This document shows positions 9,307-19,229 of a stretch of 36,666 nucleotides of DNA, one piece after another (within the stretch, counting starts at the first letter, position 1; each line of letters opens with the position of its first letter). A program made the position numbers and the translations under genes. Location: the NCBI GenBank assembly GCA_937991975.1, contig CALKLC010000042.1, forward strand, positions 1 to 36,666. Reading direction: 5' to 3'. Under the pieces are notes generated by a model, which was not told where the DNA came from, searched no databases, and saw only the letters and a program-made list of their open reading frames with translations. Source of the DNA: an uncultured Spirochaetales bacterium. GTDB taxonomy: Bacteria > Spirochaetota > Spirochaetia > DTKZ01.

Positions 9307-9890
9307 TCTACCTGGAACTCCTGGGGGTGTTTTTCAAGATCGGCCTGTTCGGATTTGGGGGAGGGTACGCGATGATTCCTCTCCTGGAAGGAGAGATTGC
9401 CAGTCATGGATGGTTACCCGTTCGGGAGTTTGCCGACATCGTGGCGATTTCTCAGATGACTCCTGGCCCCATCATGGTCAATGCGGCTACCTATATCGGG
9501 TACCGCGTAGCGGGCATCCCTGGATCTACTGTCGCCACCCTCGGAGTTTCCCTTCCCTCTTTTATGCTGGTGGTACTTGTCGCGCACAGCATTCGGGTGT
9601 TCAAGGAAAGTGTGGGGGTCCAGGGAATCCTGTATGGAATCAGGCCCGGCACTGTGGGGCTCATTGCAGCTGCGGTGGTTTTCTTTGCCCGGGTGTCCAT
9701 GCTGCACCTTCCGGAACTGCCTGACTTCCGCGGGACCCTGAGTATGGCACCCATCGGCTTACCACAAGTTCAGCTGGTACTCCCCGCCATCGGGATCTTT
9801 CTTGTCATCCTGGTGGGGAGTCGAATGTTTGGATTAAAAGCCATCCCTGCCGTGATTCTTTCCGCTGTGTTGGGAATACTTCTGCTGTAA
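9303..9890 (+). CDS. Chromate transporter (CHR short-chain subunit 2)
   Basis: FFKIGLFGFGGGYAMIPLLEGEI...ISQMTPGPIMVNAATYIGYR; overlaps the first subunit by 4 nt. Confidence 0.88.
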   Translation: MIYLELLGVFFKIGLFGFGGGYAMIPLLEGEIASHGWLPVREFADIVAISQMTPGPIMVNAATYIGYRVAGIPGSTVATLGVSLPSFMLVVLVAHSIRVFKESVGVQGILYGIRPGTVGLIAAAVVFFARVSMLHLPELPDFRGTLSMAPIGLPQVQLVLPAIGIFLVILVGSRMFGLKAIPAVILSAVLGILLL

Positions 9891-10032
9891 CAGGATCGAT
9901 TTACAATCTGCTATTCGGCTGATTGAATCCTGGAGCTTCTGAGTTGAATTTTGCGGTTCTATGCCCGCCCCCGTTCTTAGCCCGTTCATGTGCCTCTCTG
10001 TTCTATGCTCTTGGGGGAGCCACCTCATTCCC

Positions 10033-10061
10033 TTGACAAGGACCATGGAACTCTCTAATTT
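10033..10061 (+). promoter_or_regulatory. Putative sigma70-type promoter upstream of BMP-family binding protein
   Basis: TTGACA (10033-10038), 17 nt spacer, TAATTT (10056-10061). Confidence 0.5.
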
Positions 10062-10108
10062 CATCCTATTCTTATCGAATCCACTAGCATCAACGAAAGG
10101 AGAAGGGA

Positions 10109-11317
10109 ATGAAAAAGATAGGGTCTGTAATGATCGCTTTGATCATTGTGGGGCTCCTGTTAGGAACTGTTTTGAGCTGTAGCGGGAAAAAAGAAGCTCC
10201 CGCGAAAGCAGCGGAGAAAGTCGAACAGCCAGCCAAGAAGTTGAAAGCGGGGTTCATCTACATCGGCCCTGTAGGGGACTATGGGTGGTCCAATGCCCAT
10301 GATGTGGGTCGGAAGTTCGCGCAAAGCAAACTTCCCTGGCTGGAAACCGTGATCGTCGAGAGTGTACCGGAAGGGGATGCGATACGGATCATCGATCGAC
10401 TGGTGAACGAGGAAAAATGCGATGTGATCTTTACGACCAGCTTTGGATACATGGACGACACGGTAAAGGCCGCGGAAAAGTACAAGAACACCCTCTTTTT
10501 TCACTGTTCGGGGTTCAAACGGGCTCCCAACCTGGGAACCTACTTTGCGGAACTGTACCAGATGTACTATCTCAATGGGTTAATGGCAGGGGCTTTAACC
10601 CAGTCCAACAAGGTAGGGTATGTGGGTGCATTCCCCATCTCGGAGGTGATCCGGCACATCGATGCCTACGCTCTGGGTGTAAAAGAGGCCAATCCTAAAG
10701 CGAAGGTAGAGGTTCGATGGATCTTTTCCTGGTACGATCCTGCCAAGGCAAAGGAGGCGGCCCAGTCCCTCGTGGCTGCCGGGGCCGATGCCCTTGCCTT
10801 TACCGAGGATTCCCCTTCCGTGATCGAGGTGGGGCAGGAGCACACGAAAAAAGGAAAAAAGGTGTATACCTTCAGCCACTACAGTCCCATGCAGAAGTTT
10901 GGAGAAGATTCTGTAGTATCCGGACAGCTGGTGGACTGGGGTCCCATGTACGTAAAGATCCTGACCGATGTGTACAATGGGCAGAAAGATTTTTCCAGCT
11001 ATGACCTCTGGTGGCTGGCAGCGGACAATGCGGCTCTACTGGGAGGGGAAATCGGGCAACCCATCAACCCGAAGTTTGTCGATCTACTGAAGAGCAAGAA
11101 GATCAAATCTGCCGATCTCGGAGAAATGAACGCGTATGATTATGTGATGAAACGGTACGAGCAGATCAAGACCAATCAGTTCGAACCTTTCACCGGACCC
11201 ATCAAGGACCAGAAGGGTGTAGAACGGATTCCGGCGGGGAAGAAAGCCGATCCGGCTCACCTGCTTTCGATGGAGTATTTCGTGGAGAATGTGGTGGGAG
11301 AAATTCCCCGCAAGTAA
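10109..11317 (+). CDS. BMP-family ABC transporter substrate-binding lipoprotein
   Basis: Lipobox LGTVLSC; AGFIYIGPVGDYGWSNAHDVGRKF, typical BMP/PnrA/NupN-like N-terminus. Confidence 0.92.
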   Translation: MKKIGSVMIALIIVGLLLGTVLSCSGKKEAPAKAAEKVEQPAKKLKAGFIYIGPVGDYGWSNAHDVGRKFAQSKLPWLETVIVESVPEGDAIRIIDRLVNEEKCDVIFTTSFGYMDDTVKAAEKYKNTLFFHCSGFKRAPNLGTYFAELYQMYYLNGLMAGALTQSNKVGYVGAFPISEVIRHIDAYALGVKEANPKAKVEVRWIFSWYDPAKAKEAAQSLVAAGADALAFTEDSPSVIEVGQEHTKKGKKVYTFSHYSPMQKFGEDSVVSGQLVDWGPMYVKILTDVYNGQKDFSSYDLWWLAADNAALLGGEIGQPINPKFVDLLKSKKIKSADLGEMNAYDYVMKRYEQIKTNQFEPFTGPIKDQKGVERIPAGKKADPAHLLSMEYFVENVVGEIPRK

Positions 11318-11344
11318 CCAGCAGAGAGGGATGTATCGTGCCTA

Positions 11345-11365
11345 GAGGCCCCGCTTCGGGGCCTC
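11345..11365 (+). terminator. Hairpin after the BMP binding-protein gene (terminator or 3'-stabilising stem-loop)
   Basis: GAGGCCCCG-CTT-CGGGGCCTC, perfect 9-bp stem with 3-nt loop; no strong T-tract follows. Confidence 0.6.
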
Positions 11366-11394
11366 AGGTATTTAAAAGATCTATTGCGACTGTA

Positions 11395-11413
11395 ACAATT
11401 TTGGCACCACTTA
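11395..11413 (+). repeat. Copy 2 of 19-nt intergenic motif ACAATTTTGGCACCACTTA
   Basis: Exact match to copies at 5521-5539 (+) and 30876-30894 (-). Confidence 0.85.
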
Positions 11414-11458
11414 AAGAAGTTCGAGAGAACCAGAGGCCGGGAACAGCAGAGAAGATGA

Positions 11459-12988
11459 ATGGCCGGGAAGAGTCTACTTAAGAAAATCCAGACCGTACAG
11501 ATGGAGAAGATCTCGAAGTATTTCCAGGGGGTAGCGGCCAATCGAAACATCGATCTCACCATCCGGGGGGGAGAGATCCTCGGTCTCCTCGGTGAAAACG
11601 GGGCCGGGAAAACCACTCTGATGAACATCCTCTACGGGTTGTACCGGCCCGATGGGGGAAGAATCCTGATCGACGGAGTAGAAGCGACCTTTCGATCCCC
11701 CCGTGATGCGATTCGTGCAGGGATTGGAATGGTCCACCAGCACTTCATGCTGGTACAGAACCACACAGTGGTAGAAAACATCGTGTTAGGAGATGGGGAG
11801 GCTCCCTTTCTCTTCCCCCAGAGGGCCGTGGAACAGAAACTCCTCAAATTCCAGGAACTCTATGGGCTAAAAGTGCCCCCCTATGCGAGGGTCTGGCAGT
11901 TGTCCGCAGGAGAACAGCAGCGGGTGGAAATCGTAAAAGCTTTGATGCAGGGAGCGGATCTCCTGATTCTGGACGAGCCCACCTCTGTTCTGACCCCTCT
12001 GGAATCAAGAGACCTGTTTTCTATTCTCCGGCGGATGGCAGGCGAGGGGCATGGGGTAGTGATCATCAGCCATAAACTGGAAGAAATTCTCGATCTGTGC
12101 CATCGGGTAGTGGTTCTCCGGAAAGGCGAAGTAGTGGGGGAAGCGGACACAAAAGGAGTGACAAAGGAAGAACTTGCCCGCATGATGGTAGGACGGAGCG
12201 TAGTGTTCTCCTTTGATTGGAAACCTGCCCCAAAGGGCGAAGTGGTACTTCAGGTGGAAGGGATCACGGTACGGAGCGACCGGGGAACCGTTGCGGTCAA
12301 GAATGTGGATCTTTCTGTGCATAGACGGGAAATCGTGGGGATCGCCGGGGTAGCAGGGAATGGGCAGCGGGAACTGGTGGAAGCGATTACCGGATTGCGA
12401 AAAGTTGAGAGTGGAAGGATCAGGATTCTGGGAAAGGACATCACCAACCAGTCCGCCCGTGTAATCCATGCAGAGGGGGTGGCTCATATCCCCGAGGAAC
12501 GGATCCGGTTTGGAACGGTTCCCAACCTTTTGATCTATGAGAATGCCGTGTTGAAACGGCATCACTTCGCCCCCTTTTCCGATGTTTTGTTCCTCGATTA
12601 TAGCGAGATCAAATCCCATGCAGTGGATCTAGTGGAACAGTTTACTGTAGCGGCTCCCTCAATACGGGTGCCTATGAAACATCTATCCGGCGGGAACATC
12701 CAGAAACTGATCGTAGGCAGGGAGGTATCTGCCGGTCCTGCCCTTCTGGTGGCCTCCCATCCTACGTATGGATTGGATGTGGGAGCCACAGAGTACATCC
12801 GTAAACAGCTCTTGAAACGGAGGGAAGAGGGGGAAGCGGTTCTTCTCGTATCAGAAGATCTGGAAGAGATCCTGGAATTGAGCGATCGGATTGCCGTGAT
12901 GTTCGAGGGGCACATTGTGGGAATCCTGAATCGGCAAGAAGCAACCATCGAACAGATCGGTCTTTTGATGGGAGGGGTGCGTTCATAG
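11459..12988 (+). CDS. ABC transporter ATPase with two nucleotide-binding domains (BMP/nucleoside uptake type)
   Basis: GLLGENGAGKTTLMNILYG; LSAGEQQRVEIVKAL; second domain GIAGVAGNGQRELVEAI, LSGGNIQKLIVGRE and ASHPTYGLDVGA. Start could be internal (MEKISKYFQG). Confidence 0.93.
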   Translation: MAGKSLLKKIQTVQMEKISKYFQGVAANRNIDLTIRGGEILGLLGENGAGKTTLMNILYGLYRPDGGRILIDGVEATFRSPRDAIRAGIGMVHQHFMLVQNHTVVENIVLGDGEAPFLFPQRAVEQKLLKFQELYGLKVPPYARVWQLSAGEQQRVEIVKALMQGADLLILDEPTSVLTPLESRDLFSILRRMAGEGHGVVIISHKLEEILDLCHRVVVLRKGEVVGEADTKGVTKEELARMMVGRSVVFSFDWKPAPKGEVVLQVEGITVRSDRGTVAVKNVDLSVHRREIVGIAGVAGNGQRELVEAITGLRKVESGRIRILGKDITNQSARVIHAEGVAHIPEERIRFGTVPNLLIYENAVLKRHHFAPFSDVLFLDYSEIKSHAVDLVEQFTVAAPSIRVPMKHLSGGNIQKLIVGREVSAGPALLVASHPTYGLDVGATEYIRKQLLKRREEGEAVLLVSEDLEEILELSDRIAVMFEGHIVGILNRQEATIEQIGLLMGGVRS

Positions 12989-12990
12989 GT

Positions 12991-14088
12991 ATGCAACTTG
13001 GACCGTTACAGTTAACAGTGCGTTGGGAGGTTCGCCAAAAACAACCTCCTCTCCTGTCGGCTCTTACACTTCTGGGTGCACTGGCCATGGGGTTTCTCTG
13101 GGTAGGATTGGTATTCTTCTTTCTTGGGGTGGATCCTGTATTCGCCCTGCGGAAGATTTTTGTAGGTTCCTTTGGGAGTGTATACGGATGGAAGGAATCA
13201 TTGACAAAAGGGATTCCTCTGTTCCTTATTTCCAGCGGTCTCTGTGTAGCGTACCAGGCGAAGTTCTGGAACATCGGAGCGGAAAGCCAGCTTTTGATGG
13301 GAGCCGTATGCAGTACCTGGTTTGGTCTCCATGTCGGTGCGTCCCTTTCCCCCATCGTCGGTATTCCGCTCATGTTTTTCATGGGGTTCCTCGGCGGTGC
13401 CCTCTGGGGGGTGATCCCTGCCATCCTTAAGGTTCGGTTTGGGGTGAGCGAGGTGATTTCCACCCTCATGTTGAACTATATCGCTGCTGAGTTCGTAAGC
13501 TACCTTATTGTGGGCCCATGGAAAGGAACGACGAAGTACGGCTACCCCTATACGGATGATCTGCCTAAACATCTGCTTTTAGGTACGATTCCGGGCAGCC
13601 GTATTCACTACATCACCCTTTTCCTGGGCATTGTGATCTCCATTGCCCTGTTCATCCTTCTCTACCGGACAAAGTTTGGGTACGAGGTACGGGTGGTAGG
13701 GGAGAGCCCGGAGGCGGCAAAGTACGCGGGAATCGATTTCTTCCGTACCTCTCTCTTGATCATGATCATCTCTGGAGGGGTGGCGGGAATGGCAGGAGTA
13801 GGGGAAGTGGCCGGGATCCACCACCATCTCAGTTATCCAGGGAATATTTCTGCGGGATACGGATTTACCGCCGTCATTACCGCATGGCTGGGAAGGTTGA
13901 ATCCGTTGGGGAGCCTCATCGCGGGCTTTTTCTTTGCAGGAATCCTGGTGGGAGGTGATGCCATTCAGATTTCCCTTCGGCTGCCCGCAGCCACCGTGCA
14001 CATCTTCAACGGGATCCTCCTGTTCGTGTTGCTGGTAGGGAATTTCTTTCTCAACCACCGACCCCTGCTTCAGCTTCACCGGAGGTAG
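12991..14088 (+). CDS. ABC transporter permease (nucleoside/BMP-type, subunit 1)
   Basis: Multi-TM; NIGAESQLLMGAV, FGVSEVISTLMLNYIA. Confidence 0.9.
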   Translation: MQLGPLQLTVRWEVRQKQPPLLSALTLLGALAMGFLWVGLVFFFLGVDPVFALRKIFVGSFGSVYGWKESLTKGIPLFLISSGLCVAYQAKFWNIGAESQLLMGAVCSTWFGLHVGASLSPIVGIPLMFFMGFLGGALWGVIPAILKVRFGVSEVISTLMLNYIAAEFVSYLIVGPWKGTTKYGYPYTDDLPKHLLLGTIPGSRIHYITLFLGIVISIALFILLYRTKFGYEVRVVGESPEAAKYAGIDFFRTSLLIMIISGGVAGMAGVGEVAGIHHHLSYPGNISAGYGFTAVITAWLGRLNPLGSLIAGFFFAGILVGGDAIQISLRLPAATVHIFNGILLFVLLVGNFFLNHRPLLQLHRR

Positions 14089-14093
14089 ATAGA

Positions 14094-15008
14094 ATGGTTG
14101 GCCTGATCATTTCTACCCTGCATCGAACCATCATGGCTGGGACTTCGTTGCTCCTCGGCACAACAGGGGAAATCCTGACCGAACGATCAGGGATCCTCAA
14201 CCTGGGAGTGGAGGGGATGATGAACCTGGGGGCGGTAGCCGGGTTCATGGTCACCTATCGAACGGGGAATCTGCTCTGGGGGGTTTTCGCTGCCCTTCTT
14301 GCGGGAGGTGCTGCAGCTGCCCTTCACGGGTTCATTACCGTGTATGTGAAAGCGAACCAGACGGTCTCCGGTTTGGCTCTTTCCATGCTGGGGGTAGGGC
14401 TGGCGGGTGTTCTGGGAAAACCTTTCATCGGTCATCAACTTCCGGTTCGATTGGAACAAATCGAAATCCCCCTCCTGGGGCAGATTCCTGTTCTGGGGGA
14501 ACTCTTATTCCATCAGGACCCATTGTTCTATGGCGGGATTGTTCTGGCCTTTGCGAGTTGGTTTTTTCTGCGGTATACCCGAACAGGGATACGCATCCGC
14601 TCGGTAGGGGAAAATCCCAGGGCTTCGGAAAGTCAGGGGATCCCGGTGGAAAAGTTTCGCTTCCTCTGTACGGTAGGGGGCGGCGCCTTTGCGGGGTTGG
14701 CAGGAGCCCATGTGGTCCTTTCCTACAGCACCTCCTGGACAGAAGGGATCGTGGCAGGACGGGGATGGATCGTAGTGGGTCTTACGATCTTCTCCCTCTG
14801 GAATCCCCTCCGGGGCATGATTGGCGCCTTTCTCTTTGGGGGGATTTTCGTCACTCAGTACGTTCTCCAGCCGTTGGGAGTTCCTCCCAACCTCCTTGCC
14901 ATGCTCCCCTATGGCGCGACCCTCGTGGTTCTTCTATTGGATGGATTACGAAAGGATCAACGCTCCCTCCATGCACCCGCAGCGTTGGGGGAGCCGTACT
15001 CTCGGTGA
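14094..15008 (+). CDS. ABC transporter permease (nucleoside/BMP-type, subunit 2)
   Basis: TTGEILTERSGILNLGVEGMMNLGAVAGF, typical of the second permease of this family. Confidence 0.92.
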   Translation: MVGLIISTLHRTIMAGTSLLLGTTGEILTERSGILNLGVEGMMNLGAVAGFMVTYRTGNLLWGVFAALLAGGAAAALHGFITVYVKANQTVSGLALSMLGVGLAGVLGKPFIGHQLPVRLEQIEIPLLGQIPVLGELLFHQDPLFYGGIVLAFASWFFLRYTRTGIRIRSVGENPRASESQGIPVEKFRFLCTVGGGAFAGLAGAHVVLSYSTSWTEGIVAGRGWIVVGLTIFSLWNPLRGMIGAFLFGGIFVTQYVLQPLGVPPNLLAMLPYGATLVVLLLDGLRKDQRSLHAPAALGEPYSR

Positions 15009-15117
15009 ACTAAATCCCTTCGGTGAGCATGATCCATCCAACCTTTTCAGTATGGACAAACTGAACTTTCTTTGTCATTATATAGTAAAGAAAAATCTCG
15101 TATCAAAGGAGACGCCT

Positions 15118-16248
15118 ATGAAGAAGATTCTGGTGGTCCTTCTTGCGCTGGCAGTGGTGCTCGGTCTTGTACTGGGTGGCTGTCAAAAGCAAGCGAAGGA
15201 AGTAAAAATCGGGATTATCGCGCCGATCAGTGGCGAAGCTGCTACGTTCGGTGAATCTACCGCTAACGGAGCGAAGTTGTACTTCGATCAGGTGAACGCG
15301 GCCGGCGGAGTAGAGGGGATGAAGATCGTTTACTTCGTGGAAGATGACAAAGGCGATCCCACCGAAGGAGCCAATGCGTACTCCAAACTGATCGATCAGA
15401 ACAAGGTATCGGTCATCGTAGGTACGGTGATGAGCAAGGTATCCCTCGCGGGAGCCCCCATTGCCCAGAACAAAGGGGTGCCGATGATCAGCCCTACCTC
15501 CACGAACCCGGCTGTAACCCTTGTGGGGAACTACATCTTCCGCGCTTGTTTCATCGATCCTTTCCAGGGGTTCGTGGCCGCGAAGTTTGCCTACAATGAT
15601 CTAGGGAAGAAAACCGCTGCGGTGATCTACGATTCAGGAAACGATTATACAAAAGGGCTGGCCGAGGTATTCCGGGACGAGTTCTCCAAGATGGGCGGCA
15701 AGATCACTGCCTTCGAGAGTTACACGGCAGGAACCAGCGATTTCAATGCGCAGCTGGTGAAGATCAAAGCTACCAACCCGGACGTGCTTTTTATTCCCAA
15801 CTATTACAACGATGCGGGGCTTATTGCGAAGCAGGCCCGGGAAATGGGGATTCAGGCGATTTTCCTGGGTGGAGACGGCTGGGATTCCCCCGATCTGTTC
15901 AAAATCGGTGGAAAGGCGATCGAGGGAGGGTTCTTCGTGAACCACTTCTCCAAAGACTCCCAGGTCCCGGCAGCGAAGAAGTTCGTGGCCGACTATAAGG
16001 CCAAGTACAACAAAGATCCTGACGCATTGGCCGCTCTGGCTTATGAGGCTGCCATGATCGTGGTGGATGCCATCAAGCGGGCAAAGAGTGCAGACCCCAA
16101 GGCTATTCGGGATGCAATCGAGAAGACGAACCTCGAAACCCTGACGGGTGTGGTGAAGTTCGACCAGAACCGCAACCCGGTGAAGGGAGCTGTCATCCTG
16201 GAATGCAAGGATGGACAGGCCGTATACAAGGCTTCGGTAAACCCGTAG
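15118..16248 (+). CDS. livJ: Branched-chain amino-acid ABC transporter substrate-binding lipoprotein
   Basis: ATG at 15118 gives signal peptide with lipobox LGGC followed by KIGIIAPISGEAATFGESTANGAKLYFDQVNAAGGVEG. The listed ORF start at 14821 is too early. Confidence 0.93.
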   Translation: MKKILVVLLALAVVLGLVLGGCQKQAKEVKIGIIAPISGEAATFGESTANGAKLYFDQVNAAGGVEGMKIVYFVEDDKGDPTEGANAYSKLIDQNKVSVIVGTVMSKVSLAGAPIAQNKGVPMISPTSTNPAVTLVGNYIFRACFIDPFQGFVAAKFAYNDLGKKTAAVIYDSGNDYTKGLAEVFRDEFSKMGGKITAFESYTAGTSDFNAQLVKIKATNPDVLFIPNYYNDAGLIAKQAREMGIQAIFLGGDGWDSPDLFKIGGKAIEGGFFVNHFSKDSQVPAAKKFVADYKAKYNKDPDALAALAYEAAMIVVDAIKRAKSADPKAIRDAIEKTNLETLTGVVKFDQNRNPVKGAVILECKDGQAVYKASVNP

Positions 16249-16264
16249 CGGTATAAGAATCTTC

Positions 16265-16306
16265 GAAAGGCTGGAGAGCAGTGCTCTTCAGCCTTTCTCT
16301 ATTTTT
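16265..16306 (+). terminator. Rho-independent-like hairpin between livJ and livH
   Basis: GAAAGGCTG-GAGAGC-AGT-GCTCTT-CAGCCTTTC stem followed by TCTATTTTT. Confidence 0.75.
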
Positions 16307-16323
16307 AACGTTCGAGGTATGCA

Positions 16324-17463
16324 ATGGAAACCTTCCTGTCCCAGCTAATATTCGGCCTTCAACGGGGAACGATCTATGCATTGATCGCCCTTGGGTACAC
16401 GATGGTGTACGGGGTAGTGCGTTTGATCAACTTTGCCTATGGGGAAGTGTTCATGATCGGGGCCTTCGTTTCTTTCTTTCTCGTGAACGCAGTGTCTTTA
16501 CCGCAACCAATTCTCGTGGTATTGGCCCTTCTGGTACCCATGGTTACCTGTTCGCTTTTAGGATTGGCGATGGATGCGCTGGCGTATAGGCCCCTGCGAC
16601 AGAAACCGAGGTTGGCCGCGCTGATCACCGCTATCGGAGTTTCCTTCTTCCTCAGTAATTTCGTGTCCTACTCCAGTGGGGAAACGGTTCGGAGTTCGGC
16701 AGTTGCTTCTTTCCTTTTGGCAGGATTCCTGATTTTGTATGTGTTGGGGGTAAAGGTTCTCAATTTCCCTGTCAAAGCAACGCCCAATTTCAAACCGATC
16801 AAGTTTTTGATTCCCACGGTTAGTCTTCTGCTCATAGGGTATATCTTCTGGATTTCCAAGGATCTACTGACAGAGCTTCGATGGAAAGGTTCCAGTTTTG
16901 CCTCCTATCCAGTAGATCGATTGATCGTAATAGAGAAGATACCCCTCTATAAGTCAGTCTATATTACCAATATCCAGATCATGAACTTCGTTGTCTCTGT
17001 GCTTCTGATGGTTGTACTCTCCTACCTGGTGAACCGCACGATGACGGGTATGGCGATGCGGGCAAGCAAGAACAACAAGGATGCAGTAGCCCTCATGGGC
17101 GTGAATGTGAACCGTATCATTTCCGTCACTTTTATCATTGGTACGGCTCTGGCTGGGGCTGCCGGAGTACTGAGCGCGATTACCTACCCAAGGCTTACAG
17201 CCTTCATGGGGGTGCAGCCCGGGTTGAAAGCCTTTATTGCGGCAGTACTAGGGGGGATCGGTTCGATCGAGGGCGCTATGCTGGGGGGCATCATTATGGG
17301 TGTAGCCGAACAGTTTGCCATCGGTCTTCTGCCCAGTAGCTACGGGCCGAGCAGAATCGATTTTACCCCGCTGGCAGATGGAGTGGCGTTTGCCATCCTT
17401 ATCGTTGTACTTCTCTTGCGGCCGCAGGGGATCTTTGGTGAACCCCCCCGAGAAAAACTCTAG
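16324..17463 (+). CDS. livH: Branched-chain amino-acid ABC transporter permease LivH-type, with central insertion
   Basis: GLQRGTIYALIALGYTMVYGVVRLINFAYGEVFMIGAF; AVLGGIGSIEGAMLGGIIMGVAEQF. Confidence 0.93.
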   Translation: METFLSQLIFGLQRGTIYALIALGYTMVYGVVRLINFAYGEVFMIGAFVSFFLVNAVSLPQPILVVLALLVPMVTCSLLGLAMDALAYRPLRQKPRLAALITAIGVSFFLSNFVSYSSGETVRSSAVASFLLAGFLILYVLGVKVLNFPVKATPNFKPIKFLIPTVSLLLIGYIFWISKDLLTELRWKGSSFASYPVDRLIVIEKIPLYKSVYITNIQIMNFVVSVLLMVVLSYLVNRTMTGMAMRASKNNKDAVALMGVNVNRIISVTFIIGTALAGAAGVLSAITYPRLTAFMGVQPGLKAFIAAVLGGIGSIEGAMLGGIIMGVAEQFAIGLLPSSYGPSRIDFTPLADGVAFAILIVVLLLRPQGIFGEPPREKL

Positions 17464-17473
17464 GAAGGGCATC

Positions 17474-18481
17474 ATGAAACCGACAACCTATACGATTCTG
17501 GGATTACTGGCCTTCTATGCAGTGGTTATGGTGACGAGCGCAGTAGGCCTGATGAACGATTACATACTGCGGGTAATCAACCTGATGATGATCAATATCA
17601 TCCTCGGAGTATCTCTCAACCTGATCAATGGCTACACAGGATTGTTCTCTGTTGGGCATGCGGGTTTCATGATTGTAGGTGGGTATGTGGCCGGGTTCAT
17701 GACGACCCTACTCTTCGGGATCACGAAGGATACTCCCTATTGGGAGGCATTGCCGATGTTCCTCGTGGCGATCCTCGCAGCCGCATTGGTATCCGCTCTC
17801 GTTGGCTTTATTATTGGGCTTCCTGTGCTAAGGCTCACGGATGATTACCTCGCCATCGTAACTATAGGGTTCGGAGAGATCATTCGGGTGATTTTCAATT
17901 TCATCACCTTCAAGAAGAAGGTGGGAAACTGGGAACTGGATATTGGAGGCCCCCGGGGCCTTCTGGGAATCCCGCCCCTTTCGAATTTCACCGTCATATT
18001 CCTCTTTACCCTGTTTACCGTGATTTTTATTCGGAATTTTGTCTTCTCCCGACACGGAAGGGCCTGCATTGCCATCCGGGAAAATGAGGTTGCTGCCCAC
18101 ATGATGGGGATCCCCATCACGAGGTACAAAGTTCTTGCTTTCGTGCTGGGGTCTACCTTCGCGGGGATCGGAGGAGCCTTGCTGGCTCATTTCATCCAGC
18201 TTCTCCATCCCACGATGGGGGGATTCATGAAGTCTGTGGAATACCTCATCATCGTGTACCTGGGTGGCATGGGAAGTATTTCCGGTACGATCGTGGCTGC
18301 CGCTGCCCTGACTGGCCTTTCCGAGTTACTCAGGCCTATCGGGGAGTTACGAATGGTACTATACGGAGCCCTGTTAGTGGTTCTCATGCTGAAACGACCG
18401 GGAGGATTGATGGGGCAGAGAGAGTTCCCCTTCCTTCTCCCTGAACGAGAGAGAAAGATCTATGCTCTTCAAAATCGTTAA
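17474..18481 (+). CDS. livM: Branched-chain amino-acid ABC transporter permease LivM-type
   Basis: LGVSLNLINGYTGLFSVGHAGFMIVGGYVAG; ATG at 17474 (listed ORF starts upstream in livH). Confidence 0.93.
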   Translation: MKPTTYTILGLLAFYAVVMVTSAVGLMNDYILRVINLMMINIILGVSLNLINGYTGLFSVGHAGFMIVGGYVAGFMTTLLFGITKDTPYWEALPMFLVAILAAALVSALVGFIIGLPVLRLTDDYLAIVTIGFGEIIRVIFNFITFKKKVGNWELDIGGPRGLLGIPPLSNFTVIFLFTLFTVIFIRNFVFSRHGRACIAIRENEVAAHMMGIPITRYKVLAFVLGSTFAGIGGALLAHFIQLLHPTMGGFMKSVEYLIIVYLGGMGSISGTIVAAAALTGLSELLRPIGELRMVLYGALLVVLMLKRPGGLMGQREFPFLLPERERKIYALQNR

Positions 18482-19229
18482 CCTAACCCACTTCTTCGGT
18501 GGGCTCAAGGCAGTGGATGATTTCAATATCGAGATAGGACCTCGTCAGATTATCGGGTTGATCGGCCCAAACGGTGCCGGCAAGACGACCGTGTTCAACC
18601 TGGTGACGGGATTCTATAAGCCTACGATGGGAAAGGTATTCTTTCAGGATGAGGAAATCACGGGGCTTCCTCCCCATGTGATCACCTCCAAAGGGATCGT
18701 ACGAACCTTCCAGAACATTCGGCTCTTCAACAACATGACAGTGCTGGAGAATGTGACGATTGCCCGGCATTACCGGATGCAGTACGGAATCACCTCTGCG
18801 GTAGGCAGGTTCCCCTCCTTTCACCGGGAAGAGCATGAGGTGGAAGAAAAGGCGCTAGAGTACCTTTCTATTTTCCATCTGGATTCGAAGATACACCAAC
18901 CAGCCGGAAGCCTTCCCTACGGACAGCAGCGTAGGCTCGAGATCGCGCGGGCCCTCGCTACAGAACCGAAGCTTCTCCTTCTGGACGAGCCAGCTGCGGG
19001 GATGAACAATGCGGAAGCTCTGGAACTGATGCACCTGATCAAGAAGATCGCAGAGGAGTTCCGCCTGTCCATCCTTCTCATCGAACATCAAATGCCGGTG
19101 GTGATGGGAATTGCCGAACGGATCCATGTTCTCGATTTTGGGAAAACCATAGCCGTAGGTCCTCCCGAGGAGATCAAAAACAACCCGAAGGTCATCGAAG
19201 CCTATCTTGGGGAGGGGGCACTGCAATGA
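18462..19229 (+). CDS. livG: Branched-chain amino-acid ABC transporter ATPase LivG-type
   Basis: GLIGPNGAGKTTVFNLVTGFYKPTMG; LPYGQQRRLEIARALATEPKLLLLDEPAAGMN; overlaps livM by 20 nt. Confidence 0.95.
   Translation: MLFKIVNLTHFFGGLKAVDDFNIEIGPRQIIGLIGPNGAGKTTVFNLVTGFYKPTMGKVFFQDEEITGLPPHVITSKGIVRTFQNIRLFNNMTVLENVTIARHYRMQYGITSAVGRFPSFHREEHEVEEKALEYLSIFHLDSKIHQPAGSLPYGQQRRLEIARALATEPKLLLLDEPAAGMNNAEALELMHLIKKIAEEFRLSILLIEHQMPVVMGIAERIHVLDFGKTIAVGPPEEIKNNPKVIEAYLGEGALQ

Noticed and set aside
9891-10108. Purine riboswitch upstream of the nucleoside-type importer
   Set aside because: No recognisable aptamer core or paired loops in this leader; only a promoter-like TTGACA-N17-TAATTT was seen.
12316-12400. 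Second nucleotide-binding domain of the BMP-type ATPase has a degenerate Walker A (GVAGNGQRE)
   Set aside because: Degenerate second Walker A is normal for this sugar/nucleoside ABC ATPase family, so not a novelty.
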